NCBI RefSeq assembly: GCF_000406945.1
Contig: NZ_KE136354.1
Coordinates: 365,707-429,706, forward strand
Length of the DNA: 64,000 bases
Source: Enterococcus dispar ATCC 51266
Lineage (GTDB): Bacteria; Bacillota; Bacilli; Lactobacillales; Enterococcaceae
Direction of reading: 5' to 3'
Every line of letters begins with the position of its first letter. Within the stretch, counting starts at the first letter, position 1. Positions 23,573-31,815 of this stretch are shown here, one piece after another. The notes beneath the pieces were generated by a model. It saw nothing but the letters and a program-made list of their open reading frames with translations, was not told where the DNA came from and did no database searches. A program made the translations under genes and the position numbers.

Positions 23573-25084
23573 ATGAATTTGAGAACATTATTAAATAAAA
23601 GTATGTTACGACATTTACAATTGTTAGAATTACTCTATGCAAATAAACAAGGGCTACCGGCCGATCAGTTGATGAAAGAATTGCAATGTTCATTACCTGT
23701 TTTATTGAATGATATTCGTTTGGTTAATGAAGAACAAGACATTTCACAAATTGCGAAATATAAAGGCTTATACCAGCTTAAGATGCAAAAATCGGCGCCA
23801 ATTAGTCGCTTATATTCTGAATTTTTACAACGTTCAGCTGAGTTTCAAATTTTTGAAGCATTGCTTTACGAGCAACATGAAAATATTACGGATTTAGCTA
23901 GCGAATTGTATTTGAGTGTTTCCAATACCCAACGTTACTTAAAGAAGATTCAAACTGTGCTAAAAGAAGCTGAAATTGAACTAAAACATCGTCCTTTACG
24001 ATTAGAAGGTAAAGAAAGTGTGATTAGGCAGCTGTATTATCGCTATTTTTCTGAAAAGAACTTGCAAAGAGAAATTTGTTTGCCAACTATAGCTGAGAGT
24101 CATCAAAGCGTACTCATTGACTTTGTGAAAGCTTTTTTGGAAAAAAATAATTTTCCCGCTAAACACATTTTTATTCATCGTTTAGTTTATAATTTATACA
24201 TTAGTTTATGGCGCATAAAGAATCATCATCATTTTTCAAAATGGCAATTACAAAATAATTTTATCCAGCTGCCTACAGATGAAGTTTTCTTTGAATGCCG
24301 AGATATCGTGAAGGAGACTTTTGGGGTGTCCTATGATATAAGAAACTGCCAAGATTCGCTTTGGCTTTTATACAGTGATAGTTTGATTTTTAGTGATAAT
24401 CAATTGGAATATGCCTTAGCAAATAACGAACGGAGTAAAATACATTTTGATATTCATGAAGAACTCGTGAAACAATTGAATGACCTCTTTATCCGACCAT
24501 TAACGCCAAAAGAGCAAGTGCAGCTTATTTGTACCTTGCAAAATTCTTCTTTTTTATATGCAACAGCAGGAACGTGTATCAATATTCTTCACTTAAATAA
24601 AGAAGATTTTGTTTTAGCAATGGCGAAAAGTTATCCATTAGGGGTTGCCAAAATTACAAAATTAGTAGAATCAGTTGCGACGCAATACTATTTTTATTTG
24701 GAAAAAGACTTTGTAATTGCTTATGTATATTGGTTATTAACCTCTGTACCGGATTGGATGGAACGCATAGCATTAGGTCAGCAGAAAATCAAAATTTTAT
24801 TACTCTCCAGTCTATCGCCTACTGCTGAAAACTATTTGGCAATGCAAATAAAGAAAACAATATACGGTAGTTTTGAAATTATAGAAGGAAATCAAGAAGA
24901 AAAGGCTATTTGGGATAGTTTTGATGCTTATGATTTAATTTTAACTACCGAAGATTTAAAAATGAGTAATGCAATACCGGTGCTTCATATTGATTCTTAT
25001 TTGTCTTGGCAAAATACATTTTTGATTCAAGAAAAAGTGAGTGAACTAATTGAAAAAAAGGAAGTCAACAGTTCGATGTCTTAA
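23573..25084 (+). CDS. Second Mga-family transcriptional regulator
   Basis: 503 residues from ATG 23573, behind AGGGGCGA; an ATG at 23555 lies before that site. HTH motifs occur at about 30-55 (LPADQLMKELQCSLPVLLNDI) and 85-110 (ITDLASELYLSVSNTQRYLK). The middle is PRD-like. The last 90 residues (IKILLLSSLSPTAENYLAMQ) resemble an EIIB fold, as in Mga/AtxA. It shares architecture with the gene at 21139 but the two are quite diverged. No target is visible nearby. Confidence 0.85.
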   Translation: MNLRTLLNKSMLRHLQLLELLYANKQGLPADQLMKELQCSLPVLLNDIRLVNEEQDISQIAKYKGLYQLKMQKSAPISRLYSEFLQRSAEFQIFEALLYEQHENITDLASELYLSVSNTQRYLKKIQTVLKEAEIELKHRPLRLEGKESVIRQLYYRYFSEKNLQREICLPTIAESHQSVLIDFVKAFLEKNNFPAKHIFIHRLVYNLYISLWRIKNHHHFSKWQLQNNFIQLPTDEVFFECRDIVKETFGVSYDIRNCQDSLWLLYSDSLIFSDNQLEYALANNERSKIHFDIHEELVKQLNDLFIRPLTPKEQVQLICTLQNSSFLYATAGTCINILHLNKEDFVLAMAKSYPLGVAKITKLVESVATQYYFYLEKDFVIAYVYWLLTSVPDWMERIALGQQKIKILLLSSLSPTAENYLAMQIKKTIYGSFEIIEGNQEEKAIWDSFDAYDLILTTEDLKMSNAIPVLHIDSYLSWQNTFLIQEKVSELIEKKEVNSSMS

Positions 25085-25092
25085 AATCAAAG

Positions 25093-25130
25093 AAAAAGCG
25101 TGAAGTTCTTATTGAATTTCACGCTTTTTT
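25093..25130. terminator. Bidirectional terminator
   Basis: AAAAAGCGTGAA pairs with TTTCACGCTTTTT (25093-25104 / 25117-25130). It separates the Mga-like gene from the convergent EEP gene. Confidence 0.88.
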
Positions 25131-25133
25131 TGC

Positions 25134-26201
25134 TTATTCTAATTGAAAATCTAAGGTAACAGGATTGTGATCGGAATAGTCAAATCCTGTGTCTACTACA
25201 GCTACTTTTTTGACCGCAATATTATCTGATACGATAAAGCCATCTATTAAAGTGACAAAGGTTTTTCCTTTTTGATAAGCTTCATTTAAGTTTCGTGCAG
25301 AAGGAATTTTAGCAGTTGCTAAATTTTCTGTAGGAATATGAAATCCTGATGGTAATTGATTTTTGGGAAAAGGATGTGTCCAAGTTAAAGGTTCTTTGCT
25401 CGTACCAAAAACAAACGGTGCATTTCCTAAAATATCATGATTAAAGTCTCCTGCAACTAAAACGTAGTTGTCTTTTTGGTATTCCTTGCTTAAAAAATCC
25501 GTTAGTTTTTTTAATTGTGCCGTTTGAACAGCCTTATTTTTGGTATAAGCTGAGAGATGGATATTAATCACCACCAAATCTTTGCCGTTTTTAACCGGTG
25601 TTCTTGCGACTGTAAAGGCGCGATCATAATCAAGAATTTTGGTCACACCGCTATCAATAGGCAGTTGATAACGTTTAACGCTGGTTAAAGAGCTCTTACT
25701 TAATGTCACTAACCCAGATTTTGTTTTCCCAATGGGCTTAGTGAAAGGATAAAAGAGATAGGGAGAGTCATAATTTACGCCATAAACCGAATTATAATTC
25801 CCAAATTTTTGTTGTAAAAAACTCACTTCATTGACATGATAGGAGCGATCTCCATTTTCATCAACTTCTTGATAGAAAATCAAATCAGGGTTTTGACTTT
25901 TTACTGTTTTAGTTATCCCACCCAGATTGCGATATACAATCCCTTTACTATCAGCCCGCGACTGGGTACCACCATCCATGAAAAAACTATATGTTGGGGG
26001 ATAAGAAGCATAACCAATATTGTATGTTAAAGCCCGATACTGCTTACCAGTTTCTAATTTACCGACCTGTTGTGTTTTAACCGCCAAATTTTGATTATCA
26101 GGGAGACGATGATAACTTAAAAATACATACCCCAAGTAACCCACTATGACGAAAAGAAAAATGCTAATGAGTGCTAAAAATATTTTAATCCATTTTTTCA
26201 T
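25134..26201 (-). CDS. Membrane-anchored endonuclease/exonuclease/phosphatase-family protein
   Basis: 355 residues from ATG 26201, seven bases after AGGAGG; the ATG at 26207 is only one base from it. Residues 6-28 form an N-terminal membrane anchor or signal. The EEP fold follows with metal and catalytic motifs FYQEVDENGD, NIHLSAY, GDFNHD and SDHNPVTLDF. Extracytoplasmic EEP proteins include sphingomyelinases, nucleases and phosphoesterases; the substrate cannot be told. The gene stands alone between the Mga cluster and a divergent redox enzyme gene. Confidence 0.85.
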   Translation of the reverse strand: MKKWIKIFLALISIFLFVIVGYLGYVFLSYHRLPDNQNLAVKTQQVGKLETGKQYRALTYNIGYASYPPTYSFFMDGGTQSRADSKGIVYRNLGGITKTVKSQNPDLIFYQEVDENGDRSYHVNEVSFLQQKFGNYNSVYGVNYDSPYLFYPFTKPIGKTKSGLVTLSKSSLTSVKRYQLPIDSGVTKILDYDRAFTVARTPVKNGKDLVVINIHLSAYTKNKAVQTAQLKKLTDFLSKEYQKDNYVLVAGDFNHDILGNAPFVFGTSKEPLTWTHPFPKNQLPSGFHIPTENLATAKIPSARNLNEAYQKGKTFVTLIDGFIVSDNIAVKKVAVVDTGFDYSDHNPVTLDFQLE

Positions 26202-26341
26202 GTACATACCTCCTAGCTTATCCTACACAAAATTTTGAAAACTGTCACAAATTGCGTTTGCTAAAATTTTTGTAATTCTTCTCATTTTATAGCAGCATTT
26301 CATAACAGTTTGGAGTATAATCCCACCAAGAGGTGATGCGT

Positions 26342-26806
26342 GTGGCTTTTACAAAAGAAGAAAAAACAGCTGCTTATGAATTATTATTGTTACAACAAAA
26401 AGGATTACTTGAAATTGAAGATGACTTACTTGCAAATTTGGCGAACTCATCAGCACTATTAAAAGAAACATTTCCCGATACTGTCTTTTCTGGCTACTAT
26501 CTTTTTAAAGAAAATCAGTTAATTTTAGGGCCTTTTCAAGGACGTGTTTCTTGTACCCGTATCCAAATGGGTAAAGGAGTTTGTGGGGAAAGCGCCCAAA
26601 GACGTCAAACTGTGATTGTCGGCAATGTCAAAGAGTATGAAAATTATATTTCTTGTGACTCAGCAGCAATGTCAGAAATTGTTGTACCCTTAGTAAAGAA
26701 TGACGAATTAATTGGTGTTCTAGATTTAGATAGTAGTAAAACAGATAGTTATGATGAAATTGATCAAAAATTTTTAGAAGAATATGCGCAATTACTAATG
26801 AAATAA
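26342..26806 (+). CDS. msrC: Free methionine-(R)-sulfoxide reductase (GAF domain)
   Basis: 154 residues from GTG 26342, 8 bases after GAGG; ATG 26336 is an alternative. One GAF domain carries the three cysteines of fRMsr: C71 (GPFQGRVSCTRI), C81 (GKGVCGE) and C105 (ISCDSAAMSEIVVP). It reduces free L-methionine-(R)-sulfoxide in the cytoplasm using thioredoxin, repairing oxidative damage. Length and motifs agree with the family (YtsP/MsrC). Promoter elements are not clear. It is divergent from the EEP gene. Confidence 0.92.
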   Translation: MAFTKEEKTAAYELLLLQQKGLLEIEDDLLANLANSSALLKETFPDTVFSGYYLFKENQLILGPFQGRVSCTRIQMGKGVCGESAQRRQTVIVGNVKEYENYISCDSAAMSEIVVPLVKNDELIGVLDLDSSKTDSYDEIDQKFLEEYAQLLMK

Positions 26807-26810
26807 ACCT

Positions 26811-26838
26811 GTGCTGACAAAATGTCAGCACTTTTTTT
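26811..26838 (+). terminator. Terminator of msrC
   Basis: GTGCTGACA (26811-26819) pairs with TGTCAGCAC (26823-26831), followed by seven T. Confidence 0.9.
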
Positions 26839-26868
26839 GTAGGTAAAGAAATTGATGTTTTCTACAGA

Positions 26869-26992
26869 GGATAGAATCGATATATCAATGTCATTAGTAT
26901 TTAGTCTGCCAATAAACTCTCTATAGCCATAAGCGGAAATTTTGATAATTTAGAAGAGCAATTTATTAAAATTTTATCGTCTTACTTGAAAG
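26869..26992 (+). repeat. Intergenic hairpin repeat, copy B
   Basis: It resembles 18838-18976 along its length and its 5' half resembles 12915-12976. At 26915-26992 the fold is retained in part: ATAAG with CTTAC, AAATTTT with AAAATTTT. As with copy A it lies right behind a terminator, then leads into the promoter region of the next gene. Confidence 0.5.
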
Positions 26993-27109
26993 CTGCTCGA
27001 GTCGTTCAGCTTTTTTTTGATTTTTTGTTAAAAATACTTGGCAACAACATTAAATAATGATATATTTATATTACAAAATAATTAAAAAACGGTTATAAAA
27101 GGAGTCGCG

Positions 27110-27337
27110 ATGAATAAAGATAATATTAATTTAGGACACGTATACGAATGCAAACCAGTGGGGTTACAACGTCGGGTGATTGGCGAAGTTGTGAAAAAGT
27201 TAGAAAATTGTTTGGTATTAAGCGTTGAAAAATATGATTTGGTTGATCATGATGAAATTCAAGAACGCTTTGGAAAAGTAGTTGTGAAATATTCAGAAGT
27301 ATATGGAAAAGCAGAAGTAGAATGTTTCTTTAGTTAA
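27110..27337 (+). CDS. Small conserved protein with Y-x-CKPVG motif
   Basis: 75 residues, ATG 27110 behind AAAGGAG. The protein begins LGHVYECKPVGLQRRVIGEV and shares its pattern with the product at 48456 (IGKTYICKPVGFTSEVAGFV), so the two are paralogues. Both look like small beta-rich cytoplasmic proteins (KVVVKYSEVYGKAEVE against LLVRYENIRNVAVVA). I do not recognise a named family. It has its own terminator. A role in stress or nucleic-acid binding would be a guess. Confidence 0.75.
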   Translation: MNKDNINLGHVYECKPVGLQRRVIGEVVKKLENCLVLSVEKYDLVDHDEIQERFGKVVVKYSEVYGKAEVECFFS

Positions 27338-27378
27338 GAGGTAAAAGATTTTTAGAAAAAACAGGAATCTAAAAATCA

Positions 27379-27433
27379 AAAATGCTTCAAAAAGTAGCTG
27401 GTAAATTGCCGCTGCTTTTTGAAGCATTTTCTA
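27379..27433. terminator. Bidirectional terminator
   Basis: AATGCTTCAAAAAGTAGC (27381-27398) pairs with GCTGCTTTTTGAAGCATT (27411-27428), flanked by A and T runs, so it can end transcripts from both sides. Confidence 0.85.
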
Positions 27434-27435
27434 TT

Positions 27436-27489
27436 TCAAGATAATAGCGCATAAAGCCAGTTAAAAGGTGCAAAAAATAGTTTTTCCAA
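27436..27489 (-). CDS. Possible 17-residue hydrophobic peptide
   Basis: On the minus strand AAAGGAGG stands seven bases before TTG 27489, which opens a 17-codon frame: MEKLFFAPFNWLYALLS. Upstream is TGTTAAAAT, an extended -10-like box (near 27512-27520). Downstream the bidirectional terminator at 27379-27433 follows at once. The peptide is hydrophobic and aromatic. It could be a membrane-active toxin, leader or signalling peptide. It could also be fortuitous, since the start is TTG and nothing else supports it. Confidence 0.35.
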   Translation of the reverse strand: MEKLFFAPFNWLYALLS

Positions 27490-27714
27490 AGCGAAAACCT
27501 CCTTTGTCAAATTTTAACATGAGCGGCTATTACATGATGATGAACTTTTTTTACAGTTTGAGGAGATTTAAGACAAAAATGACAAAAAAATAACAGCCAA
27601 AAAAATATCGAAAAATCGATAGAAAAAATTAAAAAAAGGGATTAATTAAAATGAAGTGTACAAGCTGGGACTAGTTTTTGTTTAGACTACTATGGAATAA
27701 AAACAGGAAAGCTT

Positions 27715-28083
27715 CTACTTATTAAGCAGGTTCTCTTCTTCTAACTGCCCTTTATTTAACTGATTATAATGGTCTCCCCATTGCTGCAACATAGAGATGA
27801 TCGGTTTTAAAGATTCACCGTATTCGGTAATGCGATATGAGACCATCAGTGGCTTTTCTTGAATAACTTGACGGACAATCAAGCCATCGTTTTCCAAATC
27901 TTTTAATTGCAATGAAAGCATTCTCCGTGTAATGCCCGGAATCTTTTTTTGCAATTCATTGTAACGGTAATCCCCACCATAAATCATATGATACAACAAA
28001 ACACTTTTCCATCTTCCCGAAATTAGCTGCAGGGTTGACTCAACAGAGCAACCTTCGACACAGTTATAAATTTTGCGTTGCAT
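27715..28083 (-). CDS. HxlR-family redox/electrophile-sensing regulator
   Basis: 122 residues with the HxlR winged helix (LISGRWKSVLLYHMIYGGDYRYNELQKKIPGITRRMLSLQLKDLE). Two cysteines near the N-terminus, C8 and C12 (YNCVEGCSVE), are where YodB, CatR and HypR carry redox-active Cys. These regulators respond to quinones, diamide or hypochlorite and control adjacent oxidoreductases. The gene is divergent from the operon at 28339-31153, which encodes a nitroreductase and a quinone-reductase-like enzyme. Direct control of this operon is inferred. Confidence 0.9.
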   Translation of the reverse strand: MQRKIYNCVEGCSVESTLQLISGRWKSVLLYHMIYGGDYRYNELQKKIPGITRRMLSLQLKDLENDGLIVRQVIQEKPLMVSYRITEYGESLKPIISMLQQWGDHYNQLNKGQLEEENLLNK

Positions 28084-28221
28084 TCTTATCCTCCTTTAGA
28101 AAAACGAGTATTTTTTATATCACCTTTTTTATCACAATCAAATATATGCGTCTATTATTTTAACTTCTAAAATTGCAATTAAGTGATAATTCAAAATTTG
28201 AGGTATAAAAAAATTCCCTAA

Positions 28222-28250
28222 TTTACATTTATCATCCTTGGTTTTATGAT
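28222..28250 (+). promoter_or_regulatory. Promoter of the MRJP-nitroreductase-ADH operon
   Basis: TTTACA (28222-28227), 17 bases, TATGAT (28245-28250). It lies between the divergent HxlR gene and its probable target. Palindromic AATTGCAATT sits at 28172-28181, between the two promoters. Confidence 0.65.
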
Positions 28251-28338
28251 GGCTGTACAAATGAGAACTTGTCAAGTTTCAAATCAGATTACTTACTAAT
28301 AAGGATTCTATTAGGTGCTAAATGAAAGGAAGAGGATT

Positions 28339-29430
28339 ATGATGGAGATAGCGAAAGAAAAAAATTGGGGTCAATTAGAACAAGTACACGCATTTTATGA
28401 AGAAATGCCTACTGGTGTGAGTGTGAGTGAGGAAGGAAGAGTTTTTATCAATTTTCCTGAATGGGGCGATAATGTTCAAGCTACCGTTGTAGAAATTGTT
28501 GATGGTCAGTTGCTTGCTTATCCTAGTAAAGAAGCCAATACCTTTGATGCAACAAAACCCGAAAAAAGTTTTTTGAGTGTTCAAAGTATTGTGGCTGATG
28601 GACAAGGAACTTTATGGGTTCTAGATACAGCGGCACCAAATTTTGAGGTACCGATTGAAGGTGCTGCGAAGTTGGTAGCGGTGGATTTAGCTAGCAACAC
28701 TATTCGACGTGTTTATACCTTTTCGCAGGACGTAGTATTGGATTCGACTTATTTAAATGACGTACGTATTGATCTTCGTCGTGGCAAAGAAGGCGTGGCT
28801 TATATTACCGATTCTTCCATTACAGGACCCGGTGCCATCATCGTGGTTGAGTTGGATACTGGGAACGCCTTTCGAATATTAGATGGAACACCTTCAACGG
28901 CTGTGGATTCTAATTTTATTCCAAAAGTTGAAGGGGAAATTTTGATGAACCGTACAAAAGATGGGAAAACCGCCCCATGGCAAGTCGCGGCTGACGGAAT
29001 TGCATTATCACCTGATGGCGACGTACTTTATTATAGTCCGCTGTCAAGTCGTCATCTTTATTCCATCAAAACAGATCTTATTTTTGATCCTTTAGTAGCA
29101 GATGAAGCACTAGAATCTTATGTTAAAGATTGGGGAGAAAAAGGGGCTTCTGATGGAATGATTACAGCAATCGATGGTACGATTTATGCTGGAGATTATG
29201 AAAATAACAGCATTCGAGCAATTTATCCGGACGGTACTATGGAGACTATCGCTCATGATTCACGGATATTATGGCCCGACACACTTTCAATCAGTCCAGA
29301 TGAGTATCTGTATTTTACTAGCAATCAATTGCAACGCCAAGCCGGTTTTCACTACGGGAAAGATTTACGTGAAAAACCCTATAGTCTATTTCGAATTTTT
29401 ATTGGAAAAAAGCCTGCTAAATCGAAATAA
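28339..29430 (+). CDS. Major royal jelly protein (Yellow)-family beta-propeller
   Basis: 363 residues from ATG 28339, behind AAGGAAGAGGA; ATG 28342 is equally possible. The repeats GRVFINFPEWGD, GTLWVLDTAAPNF, GVAYITDSSITGPGAIIVVEL, WQVAADGIALSPDGDVLYYSPLSSRHLYSI and DGTIYAGDYENNSIRAI are characteristic of MRJP/Yellow proteins, a six-bladed propeller related to SMP-30. It has no signal peptide and acts in the cytoplasm. Its role in bacteria is unknown; some relatives act on lactones or dopachrome-like compounds. First gene of an operon with two redox enzymes. Confidence 0.85.
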   Translation: MMEIAKEKNWGQLEQVHAFYEEMPTGVSVSEEGRVFINFPEWGDNVQATVVEIVDGQLLAYPSKEANTFDATKPEKSFLSVQSIVADGQGTLWVLDTAAPNFEVPIEGAAKLVAVDLASNTIRRVYTFSQDVVLDSTYLNDVRIDLRRGKEGVAYITDSSITGPGAIIVVELDTGNAFRILDGTPSTAVDSNFIPKVEGEILMNRTKDGKTAPWQVAADGIALSPDGDVLYYSPLSSRHLYSIKTDLIFDPLVADEALESYVKDWGEKGASDGMITAIDGTIYAGDYENNSIRAIYPDGTMETIAHDSRILWPDTLSISPDEYLYFTSNQLQRQAGFHYGKDLREKPYSLFRIFIGKKPAKSK

Positions 29431-29442
29431 GGAGTGAATTGT

Positions 29443-30099
29443 ATGAATAAAAGAGAAGAAATTTTAAATGTTCACAGACGCCGTTTTGCTACAAAAGTAT
29501 TTGATAAAACGAAGAAAATCAGTAAAGAAGACTGGGCAACAATCATTGAAGCAGGGCGTCTCTCGCCTAGTTCATTTGGCTATGAACCCTGGAAATTTCT
29601 CTTAGTTAATAAGCAACAAGTAAAAGACGAACTGCAAGATATTGCTTGGGGAGCGCGCAATAGCTTAAACGGCGCAAGCCATTTTTTAATCGTCCTCGCG
29701 CGAAAGAATCTAACAGGCGATAGTTTACATGTTAAACATATGGTAGAAGAGGTGTTCGAAGTGCCTTATGCAGCAGATTCTCCTCAAACAATCTTCTTCA
29801 ATAATTTTCAAAAAAATGATTTTGATTTAACTTCAGAGGGGGCATTGTTTGACTGGGCGTCTAAGCAAACTTACATTGCATTAGCCAACATGATGACCAC
29901 GGCAGCCTATTTAAATATCGATAGTTGCCCAATTGAAGGTTTTAATAAAAAAGCGGTAGATCAGTATTTAGCAGAAAATGGATATGTCAATCCAGCAGAA
30001 TTTGGTGTTTCTTATATGGTAGGCTTTGGCTATAAAGACCAGGAAATTCCAAAGAAAAAACGCCAACAATTAAGGGATATATATGATGTAATTCAATAA
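29443..30099 (+). CDS. Nitroreductase-family NAD(P)H oxidoreductase
   Basis: 218 residues from ATG 29443, eight bases after AAGGAG; a GTG at 29434 overlaps that site. The FMN-binding nitroreductase fold is seen in the N-terminal RRRFATKVFD, the GRLSPSSFGYEPWKFLLV motif and the C-terminal GFGYKDQEIPKKKRQ. Such enzymes reduce quinones and nitroaromatics by two-electron steps. It lies 12 bases after the MRJP gene and 22 bases before the ADH-like gene, in an operon divergent from HxlR. Confidence 0.92.
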   Translation: MNKREEILNVHRRRFATKVFDKTKKISKEDWATIIEAGRLSPSSFGYEPWKFLLVNKQQVKDELQDIAWGARNSLNGASHFLIVLARKNLTGDSLHVKHMVEEVFEVPYAADSPQTIFFNNFQKNDFDLTSEGALFDWASKQTYIALANMMTTAAYLNIDSCPIEGFNKKAVDQYLAENGYVNPAEFGVSYMVGFGYKDQEIPKKKRQQLRDIYDVIQ

Positions 30100-30121
30100 T
30101 ATACTTAGGAGGTTGATGAAA

Positions 30122-31153
30122 ATGTCTGAAACAAGAATGATGCACGCAATTGGTTTTTTTGAAGGATTACCAATTGAAGATCCCAAAAGTTTTCTTGATG
30201 TCAAAGAAGTAGTTCCTACAGCAGTTGGAAGAGATTTATTAGTTAATGTGCAGGCGCTATCTGTCAATCCTGTCGATACAAAATTGCGGCAAACCGCACC
30301 CAAAAGCAATGCGCTTCGGGTGTTGGGGTTTGATGCTGTGGGTGAGGTAATTGCTGTGGGCCATGAAGTAAAGAATTTTAAAATAGGGGATCGGGTCTTT
30401 TATGCTGGCACAACGACACGACACGGTAGTAATCAAGAATATCAACTTGTAGATGAACGGATTGTCGCTTTAGCCCCTCAAAATTTGACGAAAGAAGAAG
30501 CGGCTTCATTACCATTAACCTCTTTGACTGCTTATGAATTGCTTTTTGATAAATTTAATATTATGCCTCACAAAGACTCTGTCAAGGGAAAGTCTATTTT
30601 GGTAATTAACGGTGCTGGCGGAGTAGGTTCTATTTTAAATCAACTAGCAAAATGGGTAGGCTTAGAAGTTTATGCCACTTCAAATCCTAAAAATTTTGAT
30701 TGGTTGAAAAAAGTTGGTGTTGATTATCCTCTTGATTATCATCATGAACTTAAAAGTCAACTCAAAGAAATCGGAACTGTCACTTTTGACTATATTGCTG
30801 TTTTGTTCGACATCACGAAGTATTTGGAGATTATTAAACCGCTGGTCAAACCTTTTGGTCATGTCGGCACGATTGTAGGAATCAACGAATCTTTGGACCT
30901 AGCGGAGTGGAAAAACAAATCCGTTTCATTTGACTGGGAGTATATGTTTGCTAAAACTGACTTTGGCTATGAAATTGACTCACAAGGGGCGGCTTTAGAA
31001 ACTATTGCAAAACTAGCAGATGAAAAAGTTGTGATTCCTACTGTTAGCAAAATTTATGATACCGGCATTAATGCCGAAAATTTAAAGCTGGCCACAAAGG
31101 ATGTTGAAACAGGTCATATGTTAGGAAAAGTTGTTGTAAGCGGGGATTTTTGA
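30122..31153 (+). CDS. Zinc-type alcohol dehydrogenase / quinone oxidoreductase
   Basis: 343 residues from ATG 30122, nine bases after TAGGAGG. MDR superfamily: catalytic-domain start (VQALSVNPVDTKLR), GYxxVGEVIAVG-like segment GFDAVGEVIAVGHEVKNFKIGDRVFY, and a nucleotide-binding domain with GAGGVGS at about 164-170. No cluster of zinc-binding Cys is seen, so despite the family name it is likely a zinc-free quinone reductase (ZADH/YogA type). Probably NADPH-dependent and a detoxification enzyme in the HxlR-linked operon. Confidence 0.88.
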   Translation: MSETRMMHAIGFFEGLPIEDPKSFLDVKEVVPTAVGRDLLVNVQALSVNPVDTKLRQTAPKSNALRVLGFDAVGEVIAVGHEVKNFKIGDRVFYAGTTTRHGSNQEYQLVDERIVALAPQNLTKEEAASLPLTSLTAYELLFDKFNIMPHKDSVKGKSILVINGAGGVGSILNQLAKWVGLEVYATSNPKNFDWLKKVGVDYPLDYHHELKSQLKEIGTVTFDYIAVLFDITKYLEIIKPLVKPFGHVGTIVGINESLDLAEWKNKSVSFDWEYMFAKTDFGYEIDSQGAALETIAKLADEKVVIPTVSKIYDTGINAENLKLATKDVETGHMLGKVVVSGDF

Positions 31154-31208
31154 TATAAATGGATCTGCAATTTACTAAGGTCTTGTTAAAAATCCACTAC
31201 AAAGAAAA

Positions 31209-31236
31209 GGCTAGTAAAAACTAGCTTTCCTTTTTT
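31209..31236 (+). terminator. Terminator of oxidoreductase operon
   Basis: GGCTAGT (31209-31215) pairs with ACTAGC (31220-31225), followed by TTTCCTTTTTT. Confidence 0.75.
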
Positions 31237-31309
31237 CTTATTAAAGGTTAAAGAAAGTCAAAGAAGTTTTTCTAAACAACAGGAAGATACGTCGTAAAAA
31301 GTAATGGAC

Positions 31310-31354
31310 AAAAAAAGACTGAAATCATTTTAAATGATTTCAGTCTTTTTTTTT
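31310..31354. terminator. Bidirectional terminator, ends ssrA
   Basis: AAAGACTGAAATCATTT (31314-31330) pairs with AAATGATTTCAGTCTTT (31332-31348), flanked by A and T runs. It ends the tmRNA transcript on the minus strand and may also back up the operon on the plus strand. Confidence 0.88.
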
Positions 31355-31374
31355 AAAATTATCGATAAAGATAA

Positions 31375-31735
31375 TGGAGACGGCGGGAGTCGAACCCGCG
31401 TCCAAACACATCGCCACCCAAAAGACTACGCTCATAGTCCGCTCTTTTGAAATTCGCTAGGTAAAACGCCGAGGGACAGGCTTTTTACTTTGCTAGTCTG
31501 ATAATCTCTTCTAAATTTTACAGACGGAAAAACTTAGCGTATCCCACTAAATTTGAGACCCTTACCCGAGCACATGGGTGATGCCGGGAGGATCTACGCT
31601 AACTGTTTTTAGGCAGCTAAAGCGTAAGAGTTTTCGTTTTTAGCAGTTATATTTAACTGTAACGTTTTAACGTAGTCGTAACCTACGAAGCGCCATTCAA
31701 GCTCGAACTATGCCTGTCGAATCCGTAACGTCCCC
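31375..31735 (-). ncRNA. ssrA: Transfer-messenger RNA (tmRNA)
   Basis: On the minus strand the molecule starts GGGGACGTTACGG and ends CGTCTCCA with encoded CCA; the ends pair over seven bases. The T-arm GCGGGTTCGACTCCCGC is present. The tag frame, about 31603-31635, reads AKNENSYALAA and stops, which is the tag type of Lactobacillales. tmRNA with SmpB rescues stalled ribosomes and marks the nascent chain for ClpXP. About 361 nt, a usual length. Its promoter is not obvious. Confidence 0.95.
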
Positions 31736-31762
31736 GTTATATAGGGCATTACAGCAAAAATA

Positions 31763-31812
31763 ATTATAACATGAAAGCCAGACGATGAAAAGTCTGGCTT
31801 TCATGTTATAAT
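31763..31812 (-). terminator. 21-bp perfect inverted repeat between HAD gene and ssrA
   Basis: ATTATAACATGAAAGCCAGA(C) at 31763-31783 pairs with its complement at 31792-31812 across an 8-base loop. Read leftwards it ends in a T-rich stretch, so it terminates the HAD gene. Its distal arm also holds TATAAT on the minus strand (31768-31763), which could serve as the -10 of ssrA. Confidence 0.75.
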
Positions 31813-31815
31813 TAC

